Of a DNA stretch of 29,475 nt, positions 1 to 5,661 are shown piece after piece. Each line of letters begins with the position of its first letter. The first letter of the stretch is position 1. The position numbers and the translations under genes were made by a program. The notes under the pieces are model-generated. The model saw nothing but the letters and a program-made list of their open reading frames with translations, did no database searches and was not told the origin of the DNA. Source of the DNA: Eubacteriaceae bacterium UBA4266 (GTDB lineage: Bacteria > Bacillota > Clostridia > Eubacteriales > Eubacteriaceae); assembly GCA_002396065.1 (NCBI GenBank), contig DGWE01000040.1:1-29475 (forward strand), in the 5' to 3' direction.

Positions 1-1
1 C

Positions 2-175
2 TTCTGGGGTATTCTGAAACGGGAAAGTTATTACGGCAGGCGCTTTTTGGATAGAACTTCTCTTGTAAAAATGATTGAAGACTATATCTCGTATTACAAT
101 AACAGGCGCTTACAGCGTAATCTAGGTGTGTTGACACCTATGGAAAAACATAATCAATATAAAATAGCGGCATGA
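2..175 (+). CDS. IS3-family transposase, C-terminal 57 residues
   Basis: Frame 2 is open from the window edge to TGA at 173-175. It encodes the end of the retroviral-type integrase core (OrfB of IS3-family elements). It starts FWGILKRESYYGRR, which follows the position of the catalytic glutamate of the DDE triad (the glutamate would be just outside the window). It then has YISYYNNRRLQ and LGVLTPMEK, the usual C-terminal signature of this family (YYN..R.h..Lg..tP). The protein would catalyse cutting and joining of the element ends. Only the C-terminus is present here; whether the upstream part is intact is unknown. Confidence 0.85.
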   Translation, partial: FWGILKRESYYGRRFLDRTSLVKMIEDYISYYNNRRLQRNLGVLTPMEKHNQYKIAA

Positions 176-180
176 AAAAT

Positions 181-222
181 GCCATCAGACGTGAGCCTGA
201 TGGCAAAGAAATTTTATTTTTT
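181..222 (+). terminator. Hairpin and T-rich tract after the transposase
   Basis: GCCATCAG (181-188) pairs with CTGATGGC (197-204) around an 8-base loop, six bases after the transposase stop. The T-rich stretch at 211-223 begins several bases after the stem, so this is an imperfect intrinsic terminator. It probably ends transposase transcription inside the element. Confidence 0.5.
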
Positions 223-224
223 TG

Positions 225-251
225 ATTGTCTACTTGACGGGGTGCGGTTCA
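225..251 (+). repeat. Right terminal inverted repeat of the IS element
   Basis: The segment ending GACGGGGTGCGGTTCA at 251 matches the type of end seen in IS3-family elements, whose left ends read TGAACCGCACCCC. It lies 50-75 bases downstream of the transposase stop, as expected. The partner repeat is outside the window, so the exact inner boundary is an estimate. Confidence 0.7.
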
Positions 252-536
252 CAGAATTATATTAAATGTGTTTTTGGTTTTGCTGTCGTTTTTGCAGCAA
301 ATGTTTTTAATGCTGCACCTTCGTTACAGAATGTCATTTTATCTGGATATACGCAGAGAAGGGATAAAAAAGGCAGTATTCAAGATGTTTATATTTACTC
401 AATAAAATTTAATCGAGAAGAAATGGAATTAAAGACTTTATCTGGATCGGATCCGTATGCTTTATGTATGCAATTTGAAAATAGATGCCGTATTACAAAA
501 AGTGGAATAATGAAAGAAATTGTACCATTTGAGTAA
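252..536 (+). pseudogene. 3' remnant of an unrecognised gene truncated by the IS
   Basis: An open frame runs from the IS boundary to TAA at 534-536 and encodes about 94 residues. The frame can be read from a TTG at 222 inside the IS repeat, but that would be a chimera of IS end and host sequence. No ATG/GTG/TTG with a ribosome binding site occurs near its beginning, so a 5'-truncated gene is the better reading. The segment is clearly more AT-rich than the rest of the window, which suggests accessory or transferred DNA. The tail (GYTQRRDKKGSIQDVYIYSI, then a hydrophilic stretch ending KEIVPFE) looks like a beta-rich folded domain. I do not recognise the family. Confidence 0.5.
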
Positions 537-642
537 TAAAACTTTTGAAGCGTTCAATAATAATTTGGTTGCTACTACGCTATTAAGAGGATAAAAATAC
601 AAAACTTGTTTGGGACAGTTGAAAATTTGCGGCAGTCAGGCA

Positions 643-677
643 GAAAAAAGCCCGGCTGCCTTTTTTAAACAGCCGGG
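643..677 (-). terminator. Intrinsic terminator of the nadB-nadC-niaR operon
   Basis: Read on the minus strand, an 8-base-pair GC-rich stem (CCCGGCTG at 651-658 pairing with 670-677 on the plus strand) is followed directly by a run of six T (the A-run 644-649 on the plus strand). It sits about 20 bases after the niaR stop and closes the leftward operon. Confidence 0.88.
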
Positions 678-698
678 TATAGTGTAAATGGGATCGAA

Positions 699-1241
699 TT
701 ACTCCGCCCAGAAATCGACAGGCTCATAATCCTGAAGCTTCGCCAAAAATCCTTTTTCGTCGAGCGCTTCTAAAATCAGGTCCAGAATTTCCTTCGAATC
801 CGCGGAAACAGTGTGATAATGATAGCCGGAAGTCGTGTTCTTCAAGAGCTTTGAAGAGCCATTGGAGATGCGCTCAAGATAAAGATGCACGTCGTGACGG
901 GAGCGGATGTTGAGATCAGCGCGGAGAATGCCGTATACGCGGTGATAAACGAAAACATCCTCGACGCGTCCGCCGAGATCGACGATGGTGTTCAGCTCTT
1001 CTTCGGTCTGCTCATCGGAGTGGCGGACTTTGTAGACGCGGGAGTAGGCGCCGCTGCTTTGAATCGCGTAGCCCTTTGTGGTCGAGAGAATGGGGGTGCC
1101 GCCTTTTCGCATCAGTGCGATGTCCTGGACGATGACCTGCCGGCTGACGGACAGCCGCTTGGCCAGGGCCGAACCGGAAATCGGCCGGTCGCTGCCCTGG
1201 AGCAGGCGGAAGATTTCCTTTCGGCGGGCATCACCTTTCAT
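699..1241 (-). CDS. niaR: NiaR-type transcriptional repressor of NAD biosynthesis (HTH + 3H domain)
   Basis: This is a 180-residue regulator matching the length of Bacillus subtilis NiaR (YrxA). Residues 1-60 form an HTH_11 winged helix (SALAKRLSVSRQVIVQDIAL is the recognition part). Residues about 75-170 form the 3H domain, with the histidine-rich signatures RHDVHLYL and GYHYHTV, which bind metal and nicotinate in this family. NiaR represses NAD synthesis or niacin uptake genes when nicotinic acid is plentiful. It is the last gene of nadB-nadC-niaR, so it probably represses its own operon. An upstream ATG at 1253 exists, but its own codons form the GGAGG ribosome binding site of the ATG at 1241, so 1241 is preferred. 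The start overlaps the nadC stop, suggesting translational coupling. Confidence 0.93.
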   Translation of the reverse strand: MKGDARRKEIFRLLQGSDRPISGSALAKRLSVSRQVIVQDIALMRKGGTPILSTTKGYAIQSSGAYSRVYKVRHSDEQTEEELNTIVDLGGRVEDVFVYHRVYGILRADLNIRSRHDVHLYLERISNGSSKLLKNTTSGYHYHTVSADSKEILDLILEALDEKGFLAKLQDYEPVDFWAE

Positions 1242-2106
1242 TGCCGCCTCCATCTGCTGGTTTCAAATGCTTGAGGGAGATGTCGAGGATGGGCGAAGAG
1301 TGGGTGAGAGCGCCGCTGGAGATGTAGTCCACATCCAAATCTTTAATGGCTTCGATTTTTTCAGCCGTGACGTTGCCGGAAATTTCAATTTCAGCGCGAT
1401 GGTCGATGATGGCAATGGCCTGCGCCATCGTGTCGTGGTCCATGTTGTCGAGCATGATGATATCGGCGCCGGCCTCAACCGCTTCTTTGACCATTTTGAG
1501 ATTTTCGACCTCGACTTCGATTTTCCGAACAAAGGAGGCGTAGTCCCGGGCCATCGTGACAGCCTTGGCGACGGAGCCTGCCGCGTCAATGTGGTTGTCC
1601 TTGAGCATCACGCAGTCGGATAAGTTGGTCCGGTGATTGCTTCCGCCGCCGGTGCGGACGGCGTATTTTTCAAAGATCCGGTTGTTCGGCGTCGTTTTAC
1701 GGGTGTCCAGCAGCGTGATCGAGGTGCCCTCGAGCAGGGCCGCCATGTGGTGCGCGTTGGTGGCGATGCCGCTCATCCGCTGCAGATAATTGAGGGCGAC
1801 CCGTTCGCCGGAGAGCAGCACGCGGATATCGCCGTAAACGACGCCGAGAAGCGCGCCATTTTTCACAAAGTCGCCGTCCTGGGCCTTAAAATCGACGGTC
1901 GTTTTTGGGTCAAGCAGGGTGAAGACCCGTTCAAAGATCTGCAAGCCGCAGATGATGCCGTCTTCCTTAGCGATCAGCTCGACGCTGCCCTGAACGGCAT
2001 TGGGCATGACCGCATTGGTGGAGACATCCTCTTCCGGGATGTCTTCCTGCAGTGCGGATAACAGCAGGGGATCGATATTGAGTTTTATCGTAATGGGATC
2101 AAACAT
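1231..2106 (-). CDS. nadC: Nicotinate-nucleotide pyrophosphorylase (quinolinate phosphoribosyltransferase)
   Basis: The protein has 291 residues, about normal for NadC. It condenses quinolinate with PRPP and decarboxylates it to nicotinate mononucleotide, the third step of de novo NAD synthesis. Family motifs are intact: ALNYLQRMSGIAT (104-116), TRKTTP (135-140), RTGGGSNHR (151-159) and MLKDNHI (167-173), which supply the basic residues binding quinolinate and PRPP, then VEVENL and ADIIMLDNM in the second half of the barrel. The AGGAG ribosome binding site overlaps the TAA of nadB, only 12 bases upstream, and the 3' end overlaps niaR. Translation of the three genes is therefore likely coupled. 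Cytoplasmic. Confidence 0.97.
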   Translation of the reverse strand: MFDPITIKLNIDPLLLSALQEDIPEEDVSTNAVMPNAVQGSVELIAKEDGIICGLQIFERVFTLLDPKTTVDFKAQDGDFVKNGALLGVVYGDIRVLLSGERVALNYLQRMSGIATNAHHMAALLEGTSITLLDTRKTTPNNRIFEKYAVRTGGGSNHRTNLSDCVMLKDNHIDAAGSVAKAVTMARDYASFVRKIEVEVENLKMVKEAVEAGADIIMLDNMDHDTMAQAIAIIDHRAEIEISGNVTAEKIEAIKDLDVDYISSGALTHSSPILDISLKHLKPADGGGNER

Positions 2107-2118
2107 GGTGATAGCTCC

Positions 2119-3465
2119 TTATTGATTATTAAATGCGAACGGTTCGTGGGCATCGCGGTCGCCACGTTCGTCACGCTGTCTCTGAATCGCTTTTTTGACG
2201 ATTTTGTGATAATTTTTTCCGATTTGCTTAGCGTTGGCATAGAGCTCCAGAGGAATGGCCTGGATCAAGGCGTCGAGGGATTCGGCGTCCGGCAGGACCG
2301 CGCCGCGAGTGGCGATGTCGTGCGCCGCGCGTTTGGCGAAGACCAGGGATTCGAGCAGGGAATTGCTCGCCAGCCGATTTTTGCCGTGGACGCCGTTACA
2401 AGCCGTTTCGCCGACTGCGTATAGATTCTCCATTGAAGTTTTACTTTCGTAATTGACGGCGATACCACCCATGAAATAATGCTGCGCCGGCACGATGGGG
2501 ATGCATTCCTTTTCTGGATCGTAGCCCTTTTCCTCGCAGTGTCTGATGATATTGGGGAAGTGGCTTTCCAATTCCTTTTTGGGGATTGGCTGGAGATCTT
2601 CCCAAACGTGATGGGTGTGGTCGGCCGCCATTTTTTTGTAAATCGCCTGTGACAGCACATCTCGAGGCAGCAGCTCGTAGACAAAGCGCTGCATGTCCTT
2701 GCCGTAGAGCTTGGCGCCCTCGCCGCGGACCGATTCAGAAATGAGAAACGACCGCTTCGTCGTGTCTGGATCGTAAAACGTCGTCGGATGAATCTGAATG
2801 TAATCAATATTTTTTAAGTCGATGTGGTGACGCAGGGCGATGGCCAGCCCGTCACCGGTCAGATGGCGGTAGTTGGTAGAATGTTTAAACAGTCCGCCGA
2901 CGCCGCCGGTGGCTAAAATAGTCGTCTGGGCTTGAATGACTTCAATATGACCGTCCGATTTCTGCACAATGCCGCCGTAGCAGGTGTTGTCGGTTTCGAC
3001 AATATCGAGCAGTGTCGTGTATTCGTAAAAGGTGATGTTGGGCTTGGCCTTTGCAGCCGCCAGCAGATGACGGGTGATTTCCTTGCCGGTGATGTCCTCG
3101 TGGAAGAGGATGCGGTGGTGAGAATGGGCACCTTCCCGTGTAAAAAGGAAATGCCCGTTTTCGTCTCGAGCAAATTCGACGCCGTAGTCGACCAGATCGT
3201 GGATGACGTCCTGAGAAGAACGGATCATGATGTCGACGGATTTTTTGTCGTTTTCGTAGTGACCGGCCTTCATGGTGTCTTCAAAATAGCTGTCGTAATC
3301 GTCGTCGTTCTTCAGCATGCAGATGCCGCCCTGGGCGAGAAAAGAATCGTTGCTCTCCAGATCCGATTTGGAAATAACGGTGATCTGTTTGTCATCGGGC
3401 AGGTTCAGCGCGGCGTAAAGCCCCGAGCATCCGCTGCCCACGATCAGAATATCTGTTGTTTTCAT
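2119..3465 (-). CDS. nadB: L-aspartate oxidase, short form
   Basis: This is a flavoprotein that oxidises L-aspartate to iminoaspartate for NadA. With the start at 3465 it has 448 residues. The N-terminus MKTTDILIVGSGCSGLYAAL is the FAD-binding Rossmann fold. LAQGGI (43-48), HSHHRILFHEDITGKEI (114-130), the arginine of PRDVLSQAI (R268), HYFMGGI (H329) and ENLYAVGETACNGVHG (346-361) match the NadB/fumarate reductase flavoprotein family. The frame is open upstream to 3624, but that would translate the promoter region, and NadB proteins start at the FAD motif. A weak AAGGAAA site precedes 3465. The C-terminal helical domain is abbreviated relative to the roughly 530-residue Bacillus enzyme. In an anaerobe, fumarate is the likely electron acceptor (inferred). 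Confidence 0.95.
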   Translation of the reverse strand: MKTTDILIVGSGCSGLYAALNLPDDKQITVISKSDLESNDSFLAQGGICMLKNDDDYDSYFEDTMKAGHYENDKKSVDIMIRSSQDVIHDLVDYGVEFARDENGHFLFTREGAHSHHRILFHEDITGKEITRHLLAAAKAKPNITFYEYTTLLDIVETDNTCYGGIVQKSDGHIEVIQAQTTILATGGVGGLFKHSTNYRHLTGDGLAIALRHHIDLKNIDYIQIHPTTFYDPDTTKRSFLISESVRGEGAKLYGKDMQRFVYELLPRDVLSQAIYKKMAADHTHHVWEDLQPIPKKELESHFPNIIRHCEEKGYDPEKECIPIVPAQHYFMGGIAVNYESKTSMENLYAVGETACNGVHGKNRLASNSLLESLVFAKRAAHDIATRGAVLPDAESLDALIQAIPLELYANAKQIGKNYHKIVKKAIQRQRDERGDRDAHEPFAFNNQ

Positions 3466-3517
3466 TTTGGTTAGTTGATTTCCTTGATTTTCTAGAAATT
3501 TTTTGAAATTGCTAATG

Positions 3518-3546
3518 ATTATAGCACAGCGCCGCAAAGCTGACAA
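3518..3546 (-). promoter_or_regulatory. Sigma-A promoter of nadB-nadC-niaR
   Basis: On the minus strand, TTGTCA (3541-3546) and a perfect TATAAT (3518-3523) are separated by 17 bases, about 50 bases before the nadB ATG. The -35 box overlaps the first copy of the 16-base repeat (3543-3558), so repressor bound there would block polymerase. Confidence 0.85.
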
Positions 3547-3558
3547 GACAGCTGACAA
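3543..3558 (+). promoter_or_regulatory. Putative NiaR operator, copy 1 (over nadB -35)
   Basis: ACAAGACAGCTGACAA is one of two near-identical 16-mers between nadB and nadA, differing from copy 2 only at the two central bases. It overlaps the nadB -35 element. A niaR gene in the same operon makes NiaR the obvious ligand; GACA/TGTC-rich sites are in keeping with what I recall of Firmicutes NiaR boxes, but I could not compare with a motif database. Confidence 0.65.
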
Positions 3559-3568
3559 ATAAAAATAA

Positions 3569-3584
3569 ACAAGACAATTGACAA
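3569..3584 (+). promoter_or_regulatory. Putative NiaR operator, copy 2 (over nadA -35)
   Basis: ACAAGACAATTGACAA repeats copy 1 in the same orientation, 26 bases further along. The nadA -35 box TTGACA (3578-3583) is contained in it, so binding would directly occlude the nadA promoter. Confidence 0.65.
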
Positions 3585-3607
3585 TGCCGAGAGACTGTGG
3601 GTATAAT
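3578..3607 (+). promoter_or_regulatory. Sigma-A promoter of nadA
   Basis: TTGACA (3578-3583) and TATAAT (3602-3607), both perfect consensus, are separated by 18 bases. The nadA start is about 40 bases further on. The -35 box lies inside the second repeat copy. Confidence 0.88.
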
Positions 3608-3648
3608 AAGGCATCAAATTTCAAGCGACGTCAAAGGGGGAGCTTATT

Positions 3649-4566
3649 TTGAATATTCAGGAACTACAGGAAAAGATCATTCAGTTAAAGAAAGAAAAGG
3701 ACGTATGCATTTTGGCACACGCTTATCAGAGCCAGGATATCTGGGAAGTCGCCGATTACGTGGGCGATTCCTACGGACTGGCCGTTCAGGCGGCGAAGGA
3801 TCCGCATCAGAACATCGTAATGTGCGGGGTCCGCTTTATGGCGGAAACCTGCAAGGTGCTCTCACCGGAAAAGAACGTAGTGCTCGCCAATTCGCTGGCA
3901 GCCTGCCCGATGGCGGCGCAGATGAATCGTCAGGATTTAATCGAATTAAAGAAAAAATACCCGGATTATACCGTCGTGGCCTACATCAATACGACGGCTG
4001 ATTTTAAACGGGAAGTGGATATGATCGTCACCTCGTCTTCTGCGGTGAAGATCATTAAGAAAATGGATGCGGATAAGATCTTATTTGTACCGGACTGCCA
4101 TCTGGGCACTTGGGTGGCCAAGCAGGTACCGGAAAAGACCTTCAAATTCTTTAACGGCGGCTGCCCGACCCACTGCAGAATGACAGCGGAAGACGTCAAG
4201 AGAGCCAGAACGGAACACCCTGACGCAGAAATTCTCGTCCATCCCGAATGCTTGACCGAAGTGTCAGAACAGGCGGATTACATCGGCAGCACGACGGGCA
4301 TCATGAAGTACGCGGCAGACAGCGACAGCAAAGAATTTGTCATCGGGACCGAAAACAGCATCGTCCAGCATCTCCAGTTTGCTCATCCTGAAAAACGATT
4401 CTACCCGCTTTCTAAAATGTGCGTGTGCATGAACATGAAAGCGACCACGCTGATGGATGTCTATCACAGCGTCAACGGGGACGGCGGCGAACAGATTGAA
4501 CTGCCGGAACAGACGATTGAAGAATCCCGCGCAGCCATTGACCGCATGGTTGAATTTGGTCAATAA
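3649..4566 (+). CDS. nadA: Quinolinate synthase (4Fe-4S)
   Basis: The protein has 305 residues. It condenses iminoaspartate (from NadB) with dihydroxyacetone phosphate to quinolinate, using an oxygen-sensitive [4Fe-4S] cluster. The three conserved cluster cysteines are visible: C86 (NSLAACPMA), C201 (VHPECLTEV) and C260 (KMCVCMNMK; C258 is the neighbouring non-conserved one). Substrate-binding motifs LAHAYQ (22-27), GDSYGLA (39-45), FMAETCK and YINTTADFK are in place. The start is TTG, with AAAGGGGG 8 bases upstream. nadA is separated from nadB-nadC-niaR and transcribed divergently, with each arm having its own promoter and repeat. No terminator is evident after it. Confidence 0.97.
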   Translation: MNIQELQEKIIQLKKEKDVCILAHAYQSQDIWEVADYVGDSYGLAVQAAKDPHQNIVMCGVRFMAETCKVLSPEKNVVLANSLAACPMAAQMNRQDLIELKKKYPDYTVVAYINTTADFKREVDMIVTSSSAVKIIKKMDADKILFVPDCHLGTWVAKQVPEKTFKFFNGGCPTHCRMTAEDVKRARTEHPDAEILVHPECLTEVSEQADYIGSTTGIMKYAADSDSKEFVIGTENSIVQHLQFAHPEKRFYPLSKMCVCMNMKATTLMDVYHSVNGDGGEQIELPEQTIEESRAAIDRMVEFGQ

Positions 4567-4579
4567 AACTTGACTTTTG

Positions 4580-4588
4580 TGTTATAAT
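4580..4588 (+). promoter_or_regulatory. Extended -10 promoter of the DUF445 gene
   Basis: TGTTATAAT is a TGn-TATAAT extended -10 element about 30 bases before the DUF445 start. There is no good -35 at the right distance; the nearby TTGACT (4570-4575) is only 7 bases from the -10, so activity would rely on the extended element. Confidence 0.65.
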
Positions 4589-4617
4589 GATCTCTATTCT
4601 TTAATTTTGGAGGCATT

Positions 4618-5502
4618 ATGCATATTCTGAGAACCATTTCGGGCCCGCTGATCGGGGCGCTGATTGGGTACTTTACCAATTTCATCGCGGTCAAAATGCT
4701 GTTTTTCCCCAAACACGAGGTGCGCGTTTTCGGCAAACGCCTGCCCTTTACCCCTGGGGCAATTCCCAAGGGAAGAAAGCGGCTGGCCAGAAAAGCGGGC
4801 GACGTCATTGCCAACCGTTTAATCACCAAAGAGGCTGTTGTCAGCCGGATGACAGAACCGGAGTTTGAAGAGGCGATGGTCGGCCGAATCGAATCGTTGT
4901 TTACGCAGTCGATTGGGGAAATGGTCACCAATGCGGGACATTCGGAAGAAAAATCGGCGCAGATGAAGGAAAAAATAACCGCGTCGATGACCGACTCGAT
5001 TGTCAGCTCGATTGAGCAGATTGATTTTGAGCAGCTGGTTCGGGACAAGGGCATTGCGATGATCAAGCAGAAGCTGGCTGGCAGTTTAATCGGCGCCTTT
5101 GTGACGGATAATATGCTGAACAATTTCGTCACACCCATTGCGTCGGCTTTAAGGGATTACGTTGAAACCGACGGGCGCGATTTGGTGCGGGAACAGGTGG
5201 CGGTCAAGGTCGAACATTTGTTCGGGCATTCGCCGGAATCCCTTTTACAGCGCGTTGACATCCAGCACGAACAGATTCAGCGTGTCATCAGAAACAAATA
5301 CCGGGCGATCGCTGAAGAAGGGGTCGATCGGATTCTTAAGAAAATTAACGTCTCGGATATTGTGGCCGAAGCGATTGACGCCATGAGCGTTGATGAGCTC
5401 GAAGAGATGGTCTTATCTGTGATGAAGAAGGAATTCGACATGATCGTCAATTTGGGCGCGATTATCGGCTTTGTACTGGGACTTTTAAACTTAGTGGTAT
5501 GA
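4618..5502 (+). CDS. DUF445 family membrane protein
   Basis: This 294-residue protein of the DUF445 (YheB-like) family has an ATG start with GGAGG 4 bases upstream. The N-terminus has the family hallmark GALIGYFTNFIAVKMLFFP (13-31), a membrane segment followed by FTPGAIPKGRKRLA (44-57). The long middle (about 60-270) is amphipathic and helical with charged residues. A second hydrophobic segment, LGAIIGFVLGLLNLVV, ends the protein, so it is probably a hairpin anchored at both ends. The biochemical role of DUF445 is not established; Bacillus relatives have been linked to the cell envelope or spores. It has its own promoter and terminator, so it is a single-gene unit between nadA and dnaE. Confidence 0.88.
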   Translation: MHILRTISGPLIGALIGYFTNFIAVKMLFFPKHEVRVFGKRLPFTPGAIPKGRKRLARKAGDVIANRLITKEAVVSRMTEPEFEEAMVGRIESLFTQSIGEMVTNAGHSEEKSAQMKEKITASMTDSIVSSIEQIDFEQLVRDKGIAMIKQKLAGSLIGAFVTDNMLNNFVTPIASALRDYVETDGRDLVREQVAVKVEHLFGHSPESLLQRVDIQHEQIQRVIRNKYRAIAEEGVDRILKKINVSDIVAEAIDAMSVDELEEMVLSVMKKEFDMIVNLGAIIGFVLGLLNLVV

Positions 5503-5510
5503 GAAATCAC

Positions 5511-5540
5511 AAAAAGCATTGCGCAGGCAGTGCTTTTTTT
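5511..5540 (+). terminator. Intrinsic terminator after the DUF445 gene
   Basis: AAAAAGCATTGC (5511-5522) pairs with GCAGTGCTTTTT (5527-5538) around a GCAG loop with one G-T pair, and the 3' arm runs into seven T (5534-5540). It is 8 bases after the stop codon. The A/T-rich symmetry means it may also act in reverse, but there is no leftward gene to serve. Confidence 0.9.
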
Positions 5541-5583
5541 ATTGGTCTGGCCGGGAACTATTTTGTCCAAGCGGCCCAAATGC

Positions 5584-5611
5584 TTGAAAGCTCAACAGAA
5601 TATGCTATAAT
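5584..5611 (+). promoter_or_regulatory. Promoter of dnaE-pfkA-pyk
   Basis: TTGAAA (5584-5589) and TATAAT (5606-5611) with a 16-base spacer; TGC directly before the -10 makes it an extended -10 element. It lies about 50 bases before the dnaE ATG. Confidence 0.8.
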
Positions 5612-5661
5612 AAAAAAATATATTTGGTATAGAAGAGGCACTAAATTTAGGAGTTGAGTTA

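Larger units (their letters stand above)
1..251 (+). mobile_element. Right end of an IS3-family insertion sequence (partial)
   Basis: The left edge of the window cuts into an insertion sequence. Three elements in order support this: the end of a DDE transposase reading frame (2-175), a terminator-like hairpin (181-222), and a terminal inverted repeat ending in GGTTCA at 251. IS3-family elements characteristically end TG...CA, and the GGGGTGCGGTTCA type of end is familiar from the IS150/IS3 group. Base composition shifts to AT-rich just beyond 251, consistent with insertion into a different sequence. The left end and target duplication lie outside the window, so completeness cannot be judged. 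Confidence 0.8.

Noticed and set aside
885..2061. Plus-strand open frames opposite niaR and nadC
   Set aside because: They are shadows of well-supported minus-strand genes, with low-complexity composition and no ribosome binding sites.
3466..3624. N-terminal extension of nadB to position 3624 (53 extra residues)
   Set aside because: It would translate both promoters and both repeat copies, and the first ATG at the FAD motif (3465) fits all NadB proteins.
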